A stretch of DNA of 64,000 bases from Nocardioides euryhalodurans (GTDB lineage Bacteria; Actinomycetota; Actinomycetes; Propionibacteriales; Nocardioidaceae): assembly GCF_004564375.1 (NCBI RefSeq), contig NZ_CP038267.1:124001-188000 (forward strand). The letters run 5' to 3'. The number at the start of each line of letters is the position of its first letter. Positions within the stretch are counted from its first letter, which is position 1. The translations under genes and the position numbers were made by a program. The notes below the pieces were generated by a model that did no database searches, had not been told where the DNA came from, and saw only the letters and a list, made by a program, of their open reading frames with translations. This document shows, piece after piece, positions 36,481 through 45,667 of the stretch.

Positions 36481-36634
36481 GCGCGCCCGACGTCAGCAGT
36501 CGGGCGTTGCCGCCCATGCCTACGCGCCCACAAGCGACGGTTGGACGCACGGCGGTGCCGGGTGATGCTTCTGCACACTCGGCAGCGCACGGCATGCTGG
36601 AGGCTGACCTGTTCGCTCACACGCGAGGGACGAC

Positions 36635-37006
36635 ATGCCCGTCTTCGATGCGCGAGTGGCCGCAGATGGACCTGGCCGGTTCTTCGCCGATCACCCTGTC
36701 GTCTACCGGCTCTCACTGGCCGGGTCCTGTGGCGCTTCCGCCTATGCACTCCGGCGCGTGGGAGGTCCAGGAAGCGATCGGCGGCGCCCGCTGTGGGCAG
36801 CGCTGGCCGTGTTGGAGGCGGGGATCACCGCGGGCATCATTCGGGCCAGGAACTCGGCCGTGCATGCGGCGAAAGGACGCGCTGACATCGCCCTGAGCGC
36901 ACCCGCCATGACCGGAGTGCACATCCGACGACTTTGGCGTGACCTGGAATCCCGATCCCGCCCTCGGCCGCACTGTGCACCTTCGCGCGACGCCTCCACG
37001 TGGTGA
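36635..37006 (+). CDS. Small hypothetical protein (uncertain)
   Basis: A possible 123-residue protein with GAGGGA 4 bases before the ATG. It has a weakly hydrophobic central stretch (RPLWAALAVLEAGITAGIIRARN) and a basic tail rich in Arg and Pro. G+C at third positions is lower than in clear genes here, and I recognise no family. It may be a real small gene or a decaying one. The 36481-36634 stretch before it holds nothing I can identify. Confidence 0.35.
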   Translation: MPVFDARVAADGPGRFFADHPVVYRLSLAGSCGASAYALRRVGGPGSDRRRPLWAALAVLEAGITAGIIRARNSAVHAAKGRADIALSAPAMTGVHIRRLWRDLESRSRPRPHCAPSRDASTW

Positions 37007-37047
37007 GAACCTTCCGCACGGGGCGTGCTGACCTCGCCTGGATGTGA

Positions 37048-37076
37048 TTGACGTCACAGTGCACGGGCGTCACGAT
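37048..37076 (+). promoter_or_regulatory. Sigma-70-type promoter before the M28 peptidase
   Basis: TTGACG (37048-37053) and CACGAT (37071-37076) are separated by 17 bases. They lie about 65 bases before the ATG at 37143 and are the best-spaced -35/-10 pair in the gap. Confidence 0.5.
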
Positions 37077-37142
37077 GAGGCACCGGGACGCTGCGGCCGG
37101 CCCGGTGCCGAACTGGTCGCCGGGCCGCGGTTGGGGGAGAAC

Positions 37143-38705
37143 ATGAAGCGTCCACTTGTCGGGATCATCGGCGCCGGAGCGGTCGTCCTGGCCGCGAGCC
37201 TGCCAGCGGTCTCGCAGCCTCCGTCGAACAACAACAACTCCGCGAAGCTCACCCGGGCGGTGACGGTCGGCGGCATCCTCGAGCACGAGCAGGCGTTCCA
37301 GGCGATCGCCGACGGGTGGGGTGGCGGCAACCGGCTGTCGGGCAACGCGGGCTACGAGGACTCCGCGGAGTACGTCCATGACCGGCTCGCGGCGGCCGGG
37401 TACGACGTCGCATATCAGGACTTCGACTACCAGCTCGACTTCCTCGCCGACTGGCAGGCGCCGATCCTCGCGGTGGAGGGTGGTCCGGCACTGGTGCCCG
37501 GCATCGCCGGTGCGCAGCCCGGCGGCGACTTCGGCAGCATGTACAAGACCACACCTTACGGAACCGACATCACGGCGCCGGTGTGGGCGATCGACCTGGC
37601 GCTCGAGGACCCGACGACCACGACGTCCGGGTGTGAGGTGTCCGACTTCGACGGCGTGCCCGATGGCGCGATCGTGGTGGTGCAGCGTGGCAATTGCGGA
37701 GTCGCGACCAAGATCTTCAATGCGCAGGACTCGGGCGCGGGGGCGATGGCGTTCATCAGCGCCGTCCCGGGGGACAGCGGCACGGTCTGGTTCAACTTCG
37801 ACGGCGTCGACATCCCCACCGCTGCGATCACCCTGGAGGCCGCCACCACGCTGGTAGATGGAGTCGCCGATGGTGACACGGGCAGGGAGGCCCGGTTCCG
37901 TATCGATTGGCGACCCGGCACGTACACCACGCGAAACGTGATCGCGGAGACGCCCACCGGCGACCCCGACAACGTGATCGCCGTCGGCGCGCACCTGGAC
38001 AGCGTCGGGGTCGGCCCGGGCATCAACGACAACGGGTCGGGCTCCGCCTCGATCCTCGAGATCGCCGAGCAGATGCAGAAGGTCAAGCCTCGGAACAAGG
38101 TGCGCTTCCTGTGGTTCGCCGCCGAGGAGTCCGGGCTGCTCGGGTCCGAGGCGTACGTCGACAGCCTGAGCGAGGAGGAGCTCGACCGGATCGCCGCGAT
38201 GCTGAACTTCGACATGGTCGGCTCGCCCAACTTCGTCCGGTTCGTCTACGACGGTGACCTGTCCGACTCCGTGCCGCCGCCCAGCGGCGCACCGGAGGGG
38301 TCGGCGGCGATCGAGGAGATCTTCGTCGACTGGTTCGACTCCCGGGGCCTGGCCTCCGAGCCGACCGAGTTCAGTGGCCGGTCCGACTACGGCCCGTTCA
38401 TCGAGGCGGGGATCCCGGCCGGCGGCCTGTTCACCGGCGCCGAGGGAATCAAGACCGACGCGCAGGCGGAGATCTACGGCGGAACCGCGGGGGAGCAGTA
38501 CGACCCGTGCTACCACCTCGGCTGCGACGACATCGACAACCTCAGCCTGGAGGCCCTCGACCAGATGAGCGACGCAGCGGCCCACGCGACGATCACGCTG
38601 GCCCAGAGCACCCAGGCCGTGAACGGCGAGCGCGGCAAGGGCAACTTCAACACTCCGCCGGGTCACGACGACGTGCCCGAGCCGGCGGCGCTGACCGGCC
38701 ACTGA
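37143..38705 (+). CDS. Secreted M28-family metallopeptidase with PA domain
   Basis: The 520-residue product has a Sec signal (MKRPLVGIIGAGAVVLAASLPAVS) and no lipobox. A protease-associated domain (about 110-255; VVVQRGNCGVATKIFNAQDSGA) is inserted before the M28 catalytic domain. Zinc ligands are visible: H and D in GAHLDS (about 284-286), D in NDNGSG, EE in AAEESGLLGSE, D in FDMVG and H in YHLGCDD. It is probably an exported aminopeptidase of the Streptomyces/leucyl type. GTTGGGGGAG before the ATG fixes the start. A strong hairpin follows the stop. Confidence 0.93.
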   Translation: MKRPLVGIIGAGAVVLAASLPAVSQPPSNNNNSAKLTRAVTVGGILEHEQAFQAIADGWGGGNRLSGNAGYEDSAEYVHDRLAAAGYDVAYQDFDYQLDFLADWQAPILAVEGGPALVPGIAGAQPGGDFGSMYKTTPYGTDITAPVWAIDLALEDPTTTTSGCEVSDFDGVPDGAIVVVQRGNCGVATKIFNAQDSGAGAMAFISAVPGDSGTVWFNFDGVDIPTAAITLEAATTLVDGVADGDTGREARFRIDWRPGTYTTRNVIAETPTGDPDNVIAVGAHLDSVGVGPGINDNGSGSASILEIAEQMQKVKPRNKVRFLWFAAEESGLLGSEAYVDSLSEEELDRIAAMLNFDMVGSPNFVRFVYDGDLSDSVPPPSGAPEGSAAIEEIFVDWFDSRGLASEPTEFSGRSDYGPFIEAGIPAGGLFTGAEGIKTDAQAEIYGGTAGEQYDPCYHLGCDDIDNLSLEALDQMSDAAAHATITLAQSTQAVNGERGKGNFNTPPGHDDVPEPAALTGH

Positions 38706-38729
38706 GCGACGCGGGCGGGGCGGCGCCCC

Positions 38730-38757
38730 GGCGCCCCCGCCCGTGGGCGGGGGCGCC
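38730..38757 (+). terminator. Strong GC hairpin after the peptidase gene
   Basis: GGCGCCCCCGCCC (38730-38742) pairs perfectly with GGGCGGGGGCGCC (38745-38757). It lies 25 bases past the M28 stop and has no U tract, in keeping with actinobacterial terminators. Confidence 0.8.
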
Positions 38758-39009
38758 CCCGGTGTGCGCTGCCGCCAGTGTTCCCGGCTCGGTTCGAACC
38801 AGCGGCCGGGACTGCTCTCACGGACTCCGTGCGAGCGGAACTGGCAGCAGGTGCTCGGCGTCGCCGTCGCCGGCCTCGCCCGAGGGCCCCGGGCGCCGAT
38901 GCTGCTCGCGGTCCTTTGCGGCACCGCCGCCACGGCGCTGTTGCGACTGCTGCAGCTCGCAACGAAACGGGCGGCGCGTGCGGCAGGTCGGCGCGGCCGT
39001 GGGGTTCAG

Positions 39010-39228
39010 TCAGGCCGTCCTGAGCGGGAGAACGAGCTCGAGCAGCTGCTCCGAGGGCGGTAGCCCGAGCTCCTCGGCGAGCAGCCTCTCGTAGACGTGG
39101 AACTGGCGCAGGGCGGCCGGCCGGCTGCCTTCCAGCAGGTGCGCGGAAATCAGCGCCGCATGGGCGGGCTCGTAGAGCGGTTCGATCCGAATCGCCGCGC
39201 ATGTCAGGTCGATGGCCCGGGCGTACAT
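39010..39228 (-). pseudogene. 3' fragment of a SARP/BTAD regulator
   Basis: The 72-residue frame reads AIDLTCAAIRIEPLYEPAHA, then ALRQFHVYERLLAEELGLPP and SEQLLELVLPL, which is the C-terminal end of a bacterial transcriptional activator domain (BTAD) of SARP proteins. The DNA-binding half and most of the BTAD are missing upstream, where an unrelated LysE-like fragment begins. It is therefore a broken gene. The full-length SARP protein at 50730 is not an obvious source because the wording differs. Confidence 0.7.
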
Positions 39229-39230
39229 GC

Positions 39231-39356
39231 GTCGTCGCCGGTCTGGGTGCGGTCGTCGCGGTATCGGTGACCGTGTTCACCGTCATCCGGGCCATCGGGG
39301 TGCTCTACCTGGTGTGGCTCGGCGGTCGCGCCCTCTGGTCGGCCTGGCGGGGTGAC
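39231..39356 (+). pseudogene. Fragment of a LysE/RhtB-type exporter
   Basis: About 42 codons read VVAGLGAVVAVSVTVFTVIR then AIGVLYLVWLGGRALWSAWR, matching helix 2 to 3 of LysE/RhtB amino-acid exporters (the YLVWLG motif). There is no plausible start, and the following codons lose resemblance. It directly abuts the SARP fragment, marking a recombination junction. Confidence 0.6.
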
Positions 39357-39545
39357 GTCGGGGACCTCGAGGACGTGTCGCGGCCCGGTCGCGACTCGGG
39401 TATGCGTGCAGGTCAGGGGCAGTGTGATCCGGGAGTGCCACCACACCCATGCCACGCGATGCCCGACCCTGGCGGCGAAGGCGACCTGCACCGGAGCGCG
39501 CACCGGCCGGCCCGGGAGCTCGATCTCGGGCACCCGCTGGTGCGG

Positions 39546-40547
39546 TCACATCGTGATGGCGACCTTGCCGCGGATGGCCCCGTTCTCAAGGCGCTGCACC
39601 GCGTAGGCCGCACGCTCGAGCGGGTAGCAGCGGTCCAGGGCAGGCATGAGCTGGCCGGACTCGACGAGCCGGGCGAGCCGTTCGTAGTCGGTGCAGCGTT
39701 CACGAGCCAGCAGCAGGACGAGGCGTTGGCCGATGAAGGGGGAGAGCAGCGCTCCGCCGACCTGTCGACGCATACCCGTGATGACGCCGCTGCTCTCGCC
39801 GCCGACGAAGACAGCCGTCCCGCGCGGCGTCAGGGCACGACGCAGCCGACCCACGGGCGGGTTACCGGCAATGTCGAGGATCAGGTCGTAGCGGCGCGTG
39901 CCGTCGGCCCAGTCGTCGCGGCTGTAGTCGATGACGTGGTGGGCGCCGAGGGCGGCGACGTGGTCGAGCTTGGCGCTGCTGCACACGCCGGTCACGTCGG
40001 CGCCCAGGCTGGCGGCCAGCTGCACCGCGTAGCTGCCGACGCCGCCTGAGGCGCCGGTGATCAGCACGGACTGGCCGGGCTGGACCTTGCCTGCGTCGGT
40101 GAGTGCCTGAAGGGCGGTGCCCGCCGAGATCGGGATGACGGAGGCCTCCGCGAAGGACAGGCCGGCCGGCTTGTGCGCCAACCGGTTCTCGCCGGTGACG
40201 GCGAACTCCGCGAAGGATCCGGGCGCGACCCCGTAGACCTGGTCGCCGGGGGAGAAGCGTGTCACGTTCGCACCGACGTCCACGACGGTCCCGGCGACGT
40301 CGCGGCCGGGCACTGGGTTCTTCGGTCGGCGGATGCCAGAGGCGAGGCGCACGGCGTACGGCCTGCCGGTCAACAGGTGCTCGGTGCCGCGGTCGAGCCC
40401 GGCGGCGTGCACGCGGATCAGCACCTGGTCGTCCCGGACGACGGGGCGAGGCACCTGCGCGAGTCGCAGCACCTCGGAGTTGCCATAGCGGGTCTGGGTG
40501 ACGGCCCGCATGGCGTCGGTCGACGTGGCGGTGGCTTCGTGATTCAT
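39546..40547 (-). CDS. NAD(P)-dependent quinone-oxidoreductase-like MDR enzyme
   Basis: The 333-residue enzyme is a zinc-free medium-chain dehydrogenase/reductase. It has PVPGRDVAGTVVDVG, GDQVYGVAPGSFAEFAV and the Rossmann motif LITGASGGVGSYAVQLA around residue 160, followed by ALGAHHVIDYSRDDW. It should reduce quinones or enones with NADPH. The ATG at 40547 has AAGGA upstream. It lies 43 bases after the DJ-1/PfpI gene and shares its promoter region, which contains one copy of the dyad found four times in this block. Confidence 0.88.
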   Translation of the reverse strand: MNHEATATSTDAMRAVTQTRYGNSEVLRLAQVPRPVVRDDQVLIRVHAAGLDRGTEHLLTGRPYAVRLASGIRRPKNPVPGRDVAGTVVDVGANVTRFSPGDQVYGVAPGSFAEFAVTGENRLAHKPAGLSFAEASVIPISAGTALQALTDAGKVQPGQSVLITGASGGVGSYAVQLAASLGADVTGVCSSAKLDHVAALGAHHVIDYSRDDWADGTRRYDLILDIAGNPPVGRLRRALTPRGTAVFVGGESSGVITGMRRQVGGALLSPFIGQRLVLLLARERCTDYERLARLVESGQLMPALDRCYPLERAAYAVQRLENGAIRGKVAITM

Positions 40548-40590
40548 GGAGCGTGTCCTTCTTGTCGGGTGTGCAGACGGGGGTGGGGGA

Positions 40591-41235
40591 TCAGATCGGG
40601 GGCATGGGGTCGTACTGGATGTAGCGACGGACCTCGCGGGCACGCTCGACGTCGGTGAGCCGCGCCACGAGGTGCAGGGCCATGTCGATGCCGGCGCTGA
40701 CGCCGGCGCTGGTGATGAGGTCGCCGTCGTCGACGAAGCGTGCTGCGACGTCAGTGATGATCGTGGGGTCGAGCTCGGACAGCAGGTTCAGGGACGCCCA
40801 GTGGGTGGTGGCCCGACGGCCCGTCAGCAGGCCGGCGGCCGCGTAGACGAGGCTTCCGGTGCAGACCGAGGACATCAGGGGCACCGAGTCCCGGAGGCTG
40901 CGGACCCATCCGAGGTGGTCGGGGTCCAGGAGCATCGGCCTGGTGCCGGGCCCGCCCGGGTGGATGAGTACGTCGAGTGGCGGAGCGTCGTCGAACGAGT
41001 GGTGCGCCCCCAGCACGAGGGACTTCGCACCGACGACGGGCGCCCCGTCGGCCGACAGGCAGAAGGCGTCCCAGCCGTCCTCGGGAAAGGTCTGGGTCCA
41101 ATGGGAGAGGACCTCCCACGGGCCGACGGCGTCCAGCTCCTCCACCCCGTCGAAGACGAGGACGCCGATCTGCCGACGCGGCGCCAACCGCGTGGGTCGG
41201 TCGTGGGCGGGGTCAGTGGGGGACTGGGGGTGCAT
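40591..41235 (-). CDS. DJ-1/PfpI family protein
   Basis: The 214-residue product has the class I glutamine-amidotransferase-like fold of DJ-1/PfpI proteins. It reads IGVLVFDGVEELDAVGPWEVL, LIHPGGPGTRP, and the nucleophile elbow SSVCTGSLVYAAAGLL with the reactive cysteine, then a TTHW motif. It resembles the isonitrile-hydratase/AraC-N-terminal subgroup but has no DNA-binding domain. It is the first gene of a two-gene unit with the quinone oxidoreductase, and may detoxify carbonyls or sense redox. The ATG at 41235 has GAGG upstream. Confidence 0.87.
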   Translation of the reverse strand: MHPQSPTDPAHDRPTRLAPRRQIGVLVFDGVEELDAVGPWEVLSHWTQTFPEDGWDAFCLSADGAPVVGAKSLVLGAHHSFDDAPPLDVLIHPGGPGTRPMLLDPDHLGWVRSLRDSVPLMSSVCTGSLVYAAAGLLTGRRATTHWASLNLLSELDPTIITDVAARFVDDGDLITSAGVSAGIDMALHLVARLTDVERAREVRRYIQYDPMPPI

Positions 41236-41312
41236 GGGGCCTCCTCGTGGGCGATCGTCAGGTGGGGCGCGATGACGCCCGACGTGACCGATCCTGCGGG
41301 CTGGACCGGTGG

Positions 41313-41336
41313 GGTCGCCCCGGTCAAAATGCCGGG
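41313..41336 (-). promoter_or_regulatory. Dyad operator copy 1 (reads on the minus strand)
   Basis: On the minus strand CCCGG, eight bases (CATTTTGA), CCGGG, then GCGACC. It lies 78 bases before the DJ-1 start and 22 bases before the GTG of the divergent LAL regulator. Three more copies on the plus strand precede genes to the right. Confidence 0.75.
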
Positions 41337-41357
41337 TTGCACGGAATACTCGGGCTC

Positions 41358-44096
41358 GTGAGCGTGTACGTGCGGCACGTGCTGGTCGGCCGGGGCCCCG
41401 AGCGGGCGCTCCTGGCGGAGATCGTCGACGCTGCCCGCCACGGGACGGCCGGCAGCGTCGTCGTACGAGGCGAGCCGGGCGTCGGCAAGTCTGCGTTGCT
41501 CGACGCGATCGTCGCCGACGACGACGCAGCCACCGTGGTGCGCACCCAGGGCCTCGAGGTCGAGGCGCCGCTCGCCTTCGCCGCACTGCACCGACTGCTG
41601 CGTCCGCTCACCCGTCTGCGCGAGCAGCTTCCGCCTCCTCAGGCACGTGCCCTCGCGGTCGCGTTCGGGGAGGATGACGGCCCTTCGGTCGAGCCCTTCC
41701 TGGTCGGTGTGGCCACGTTGTCGCTGTTGACGGCGGCTGCCGAGGAGAGCCTCGTGCTGTGCGCCGTCGACGACGCACACTGGCTGGACCCGGCCAGCGC
41801 GGCAGCGCTGTTGTTCTGTGCCCGGCGACTCGGGGCGGACCGGGTGGCCATGGTGTTCGCGGCGCGCGACGCTGCGGGGGCGGTCTTCGAGGCACCCGGA
41901 CTGGCTGAGCTGCTCCTCACTGGTCTCGACGCCGAGGATTCCCGCGCCCTCCTGGCCGCCAGGCTGGGCGCTGACCCGGCAGACGAGGTTGCCCGACGGC
42001 TCATCGCGGAGACAGGCGGCAACCCGCTGGCCCTCCTCGAGCTGCCCGGCGAGCTCACGGCGGCCCAGCTCGATGGATCGGCCGCTCTGCCGACGACGCT
42101 TCACCTCACCGCCCGGGTCGAGCAGGCCTTGCTGGACCGCAGTCGTCGACTGCCGGCCCCGGTGCAGCGCCTGCTGCTGCTCGCGGCCGCCGACGACACA
42201 GGCCAGCCCGATGTGCTGCGTCGTGCGGGTGTCCACTGGGGACTGGACGATGACGTGGTGGAGCGTGCGATCGACTCCGGGCTGCTGGTGGACTCGGGAG
42301 GCTCGGTGTCCCTGCAACACCCTCTGGTGCGCTCGGCGATCTACCAGGCTGCCACCGCGGCGGACCGCCGGGGAGCTCACCGGGCGCTCGCCGGGGCGTT
42401 GGCCGGGTCGGGGCACGAGGACCGCGAGGTCTGGCACCGTGCCTGCGCCGCCGAGGGACCGGACGCCGACCTGGTCGACGCCCTCGAGCGGGTGGGGGAG
42501 CGCTCGCAACGCCGCGGTGGGCACCGTTCGGCACTGGCGGCGTACGAGCGGGCGGCGGAGCTGTCCACCGACGCCGTTCGACGCGCCCACCTGGGCTTCG
42601 CCGCGGCACGCAGTGCCTGGGCATGCGGGCAGGCGGCCCGCGCGCAGTCCCTGCTCGGCGCTGCCAGGGAGGGCACGGAGGACGCACTCCTGCTGTGTGA
42701 CGTGGCACGGTTGCGCGGGCACATCGAGGTCAACATCGGCTCGGCCCCGGAGGCGCACCGGATGTTCGTGGACGCTGCGCACGCGGTGCTGCCGACCGAC
42801 CCGGTCCGAGCTCTGGACATCGGCGTCGCCGCGGCCGTGATGCGCACCTTCGGTGCCGACAGCGGTACGCCGATGCACACCGATGAGCTCCTGACGGCAA
42901 CCACCGCGGACCGCTCTCCGCGGACACGGTGCCTGCGGCAGATGCTCGTGGCAATGACCCTGGTCGCGGACGCGGACTGGGGAGCCGCAGCGGATGCGCT
43001 CGACGTCGCCCTCGAGATCGGTGCCGCTGTCGACGATCGCGACGTGCTGTGGAACCTCGGCAACGCCGCCCTCCAGCTCGGGGACGACGACCGGCAGCAG
43101 CAGTTCTACTCCTTCGCCCTCTCACGCGCGCGGGAGGTGGGCGCCGCCACCGCGGTGACCTACTGCCTTCAGCGGCTCTGCTTCGGGCACTGGACAAGGG
43201 GAGATCACGTCGCCCTGCGCGTCAGTGCCGAGGAAGCCGTGGCCCTGGGCGCGAGCATCGGCCAACCCGCGGTGACCGCGCTCCCGATCGCCTGGCTGGT
43301 TCTCCTGGCGGCCCAGCAGGACCGGGACGACTACGACGACCTGCTGCTGCGGCTCGAGGAGCTGGTCGCGGCGCATCCGCTGGGCATCATGGCGGATCCG
43401 GTGCACGACCTGACGCGGTGGGCCATGGGCATACGCGCGGCGAGCTCGGGAGACGCCTCCGGCGCCTTCCACCAGCTCGGCCGCATGAGGATGCCGGTGC
43501 TCCAGCGCCTGTCGGCCACCGAGCGGATCGAGGCCGCCGTCCGCGCAGGTGAGGCCGCGACGGCACGGGCCTGGGCCGAGGACCTCGCGGCCTTCGCCGA
43601 GGCCACACGTCGCCCGTGGGCGCTCTCCGCCGTGGCGTTCGGCAAGGCGCTCACGGCCGACGTCGATGCCGAGCTGCTGTTCGAGCGAGCCTTGTCGGAC
43701 GCTGCCACCGGAGGTCGACCTCTGGACGTGGCGCGCGTCGAGCTGGCGTACGGCGAGTGGCTGCGTCGCAGCCAGCGGCGCGTGGACGCCCGCATCCACC
43801 TGCGTCGCGCCCTCGAGACCTTCCACGACGTCCGGGCCCAGTGGCTGGCCTCACGGGCGGAGTCGGAGCTGCGGGCCTCGGGAGAGACGGCGCGCAAGCG
43901 CGACCCCTCGACCCTGCTGCAGCTCACGCCGACTGAGCTCAAGATCGCCCAGCTCGTCAGCTCGGGCATGTCCAACAAGGACGTGGCCGCGCAGTGCTGG
44001 ATCTCTCCGCGCACGGTGGCCTTCCACCTTCGCAACGTCTTCGCCAAGGCAGGTGTCACCTCGCGCGGCGAGCTGGCCGGGCTCGACCTGGGCTGA
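41358..44096 (+). CDS. LAL-type LuxR-family ATP-binding regulator
   Basis: This 912-residue regulator has an N-terminal AAA_16 ATPase domain: Walker A GEPGVGKS at 38-45, Walker B LCAVDDAHWLD, and TGGNPLALLELPG. A long helical, TPR-like middle follows. The LuxR helix-turn-helix closes the protein: LTPTELKIAQLVSSGMSNKD, then VAAQCWISPRTVAFHLRNVF. It likely activates neighbouring promoters in response to a ligand. The GTG at 41358 gives the standard start before the P-loop. A four-copy dyad in the surrounding 6 kb is the obvious candidate for its binding site. Confidence 0.9.
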   Translation: MSVYVRHVLVGRGPERALLAEIVDAARHGTAGSVVVRGEPGVGKSALLDAIVADDDAATVVRTQGLEVEAPLAFAALHRLLRPLTRLREQLPPPQARALAVAFGEDDGPSVEPFLVGVATLSLLTAAAEESLVLCAVDDAHWLDPASAAALLFCARRLGADRVAMVFAARDAAGAVFEAPGLAELLLTGLDAEDSRALLAARLGADPADEVARRLIAETGGNPLALLELPGELTAAQLDGSAALPTTLHLTARVEQALLDRSRRLPAPVQRLLLLAAADDTGQPDVLRRAGVHWGLDDDVVERAIDSGLLVDSGGSVSLQHPLVRSAIYQAATAADRRGAHRALAGALAGSGHEDREVWHRACAAEGPDADLVDALERVGERSQRRGGHRSALAAYERAAELSTDAVRRAHLGFAAARSAWACGQAARAQSLLGAAREGTEDALLLCDVARLRGHIEVNIGSAPEAHRMFVDAAHAVLPTDPVRALDIGVAAAVMRTFGADSGTPMHTDELLTATTADRSPRTRCLRQMLVAMTLVADADWGAAADALDVALEIGAAVDDRDVLWNLGNAALQLGDDDRQQQFYSFALSRAREVGAATAVTYCLQRLCFGHWTRGDHVALRVSAEEAVALGASIGQPAVTALPIAWLVLLAAQQDRDDYDDLLLRLEELVAAHPLGIMADPVHDLTRWAMGIRAASSGDASGAFHQLGRMRMPVLQRLSATERIEAAVRAGEAATARAWAEDLAAFAEATRRPWALSAVAFGKALTADVDAELLFERALSDAATGGRPLDVARVELAYGEWLRRSQRRVDARIHLRRALETFHDVRAQWLASRAESELRASGETARKRDPSTLLQLTPTELKIAQLVSSGMSNKDVAAQCWISPRTVAFHLRNVFAKAGVTSRGELAGLDLG

Positions 44097-44122
44097 GTCG
44101 CTCGCTGCCCTGTCCGAGACAT

Positions 44123-44146
44123 CCCGGCCATCTGACCGGGGTGACC
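44123..44146 (+). promoter_or_regulatory. Dyad operator copy 2
   Basis: CCCGG, CCATCTGA, CCGGG, GTGACC. It ends 64 bases before the ATG of the alpha/beta hydrolase gene. Confidence 0.75.
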
Positions 44147-44210
44147 GTCCGCCCGACCGACCACTCTCGACCGCAGTGCCACCACCCACCACTGCGAGAG
44201 CGAGAAGTCC

Positions 44211-45563
44211 ATGAGCATCGACGTCCACCGCCGCGTCCGATCGAACGCCACGAGCCCCGGGGGCCGACCGGGTAGCCGGGTCGTCCTCGGTTCGCTGGCC
44301 TGTGGACTGGCTGCCGCCCTCCTCCTGACGATGGTGGTCCTCCCGGGGGCGACAGAAGGCGTGACGGTGGGTGCGGCGCTGGTGGGGTTCGGCCTCGGCT
44401 GGGCGATGCTGCACGTCCTCGGCGGGCGAAAGGGTCACCCCCAGCCCTGGGCCGTCGTGCTCGCGGTCGCGATGACATCGACCGGTGCTGCGCTGATCTC
44501 GCTTGCGCCCTCGGACCACACGATGAGCCTGCTCACGTGGGTCTGGCCGCCGCTGGCCCTGGCGTTGTCCGGGTGGACGTACGTCCAGATGCGCCGGCAC
44601 CTGTCAGGTCCGGGTCGGTGGCTGGTGACGATCGCGCTGGTCCTCCTCGCCGCCGCCTCCGCGGGCGCCGGCCTCAGGAACGTCGCCACCGACTCCTTCG
44701 CCAGCACCTTCCCGGCGCCGGGCACGATCCGCTCCGTCGGCGACCACGACCTCCACCTCGACTGCCGCGGCCACGGCCAACCGACCGTCGTGCTCGTCAG
44801 TGGCCTCGGCGAGTTCTCCGCGTCGTGGGCGCGCATCGTCGACGGCGTCGCCCCCACCACGCGAGTCTGTGCGTACGACCGCGCGGGTCAGGGCTGGAGC
44901 GACGACGTCGAGCACCCCCAGGACGGCATTGCTGCGGCCGAGGACCTCCACGCACTGCTCGCAGCTGCCGGCGAGACGGGCCCGTTCGTGCTGGTGGGCC
45001 ACTCGATCGGTGGCCCCTACGCGATGACGTACGCCGCCAACCACGCCGACGAGGTTGCAGGCATGGTGCTGCTGGACAGCACCAGCCCCGAGCAGTTCAC
45101 CGCCATCCCCAGCTACCCCACGCAGTACGCGATGATGCGGCGCGCGTACGGCGTCATGCCCACGCTGGCGCGGCTCGGGCTCGGAGTGGCGCTGGCCGGT
45201 TCGCACCTTCCCGCCGGGGACGCGGCACCCGTCGACGCCATGTCGGCGACACCCCGCGCCGGGCGCAACGCCCGCGACGAGCTCTCGATGCTGCCCGTGG
45301 TCTTCGAGCAGGCTCGGGCGCTCACCACTCTCGGAGACCGACCGCTCGTCGTGCTGGCCAGCGCGGAGAACGCCCGCGACACCGATGGCTGGACCCGGGC
45401 ACAGGAGCACATGGCAGAGCTGTCCAGCGACGCCGTCACCCGCGAGGCCGCTACCAGCCACGCCGGCATCGTCGAGGACCCGGGCGGAGCCGCAGCGTCC
45501 GTGCAGGCCATCACCTCCGTGGTCCGGGCGGTCCGCACCGGAACGCCCCTCACGACTCGCTGA
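44211..45563 (+). CDS. Membrane-anchored alpha/beta hydrolase
   Basis: The 450-residue product begins with four hydrophobic helices (about 24-146) and then an alpha/beta-hydrolase domain facing outside. The oxyanion loop is VSGLGEFSASW, the nucleophile elbow is VGHSIGGPYA, the acid is probably in the VLASAENARD region, and the last histidine is in SHAGIVED. It could hydrolyse an ester or lactone; the substrate is unknown. GAGAAG lies upstream of the ATG. A dyad copy about 65 bases upstream ties it to the block's regulator. Confidence 0.85.
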   Translation: MSIDVHRRVRSNATSPGGRPGSRVVLGSLACGLAAALLLTMVVLPGATEGVTVGAALVGFGLGWAMLHVLGGRKGHPQPWAVVLAVAMTSTGAALISLAPSDHTMSLLTWVWPPLALALSGWTYVQMRRHLSGPGRWLVTIALVLLAAASAGAGLRNVATDSFASTFPAPGTIRSVGDHDLHLDCRGHGQPTVVLVSGLGEFSASWARIVDGVAPTTRVCAYDRAGQGWSDDVEHPQDGIAAAEDLHALLAAAGETGPFVLVGHSIGGPYAMTYAANHADEVAGMVLLDSTSPEQFTAIPSYPTQYAMMRRAYGVMPTLARLGLGVALAGSHLPAGDAAPVDAMSATPRAGRNARDELSMLPVVFEQARALTTLGDRPLVVLASAENARDTDGWTRAQEHMAELSSDAVTREAATSHAGIVEDPGGAAASVQAITSVVRAVRTGTPLTTR

Positions 45564-45584
45564 ACCCGCGCCAACCCCGTGGAA

Positions 45585-45608
45585 CCCGGCCATTCGACCG
45601 GTTCGACC
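45585..45608 (+). promoter_or_regulatory. Dyad operator copy 3
   Basis: CCCGG, CCATTCGA, CCGGT, TCGACC. This is the weakest copy (one mismatch in the right arm), 59 bases before the ATG of the zinc-ribbon gene. Confidence 0.65.
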
Positions 45609-45667
45609 GACGTGGTGCAACGGCACCGTGGAGACACCAGGCAACCACGACCCAGGCGGTGAGGACG

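Noticed and set aside
38783..38850. tRNA-like stretch around GGTTCGAACC
   Set aside because: The TTCGAA loop has only four of five T-stem pairs, and I could not fold an acceptor stem, D arm or anticodon arm on either strand. It may be a relic, but not a working tRNA.
41358..44096. Possibility that this regulator is a recent duplicate of the left-edge ATPase regulator
   Set aside because: The two share only the general LAL wording around the Walker motifs; the rest differs too much for a recent duplication.
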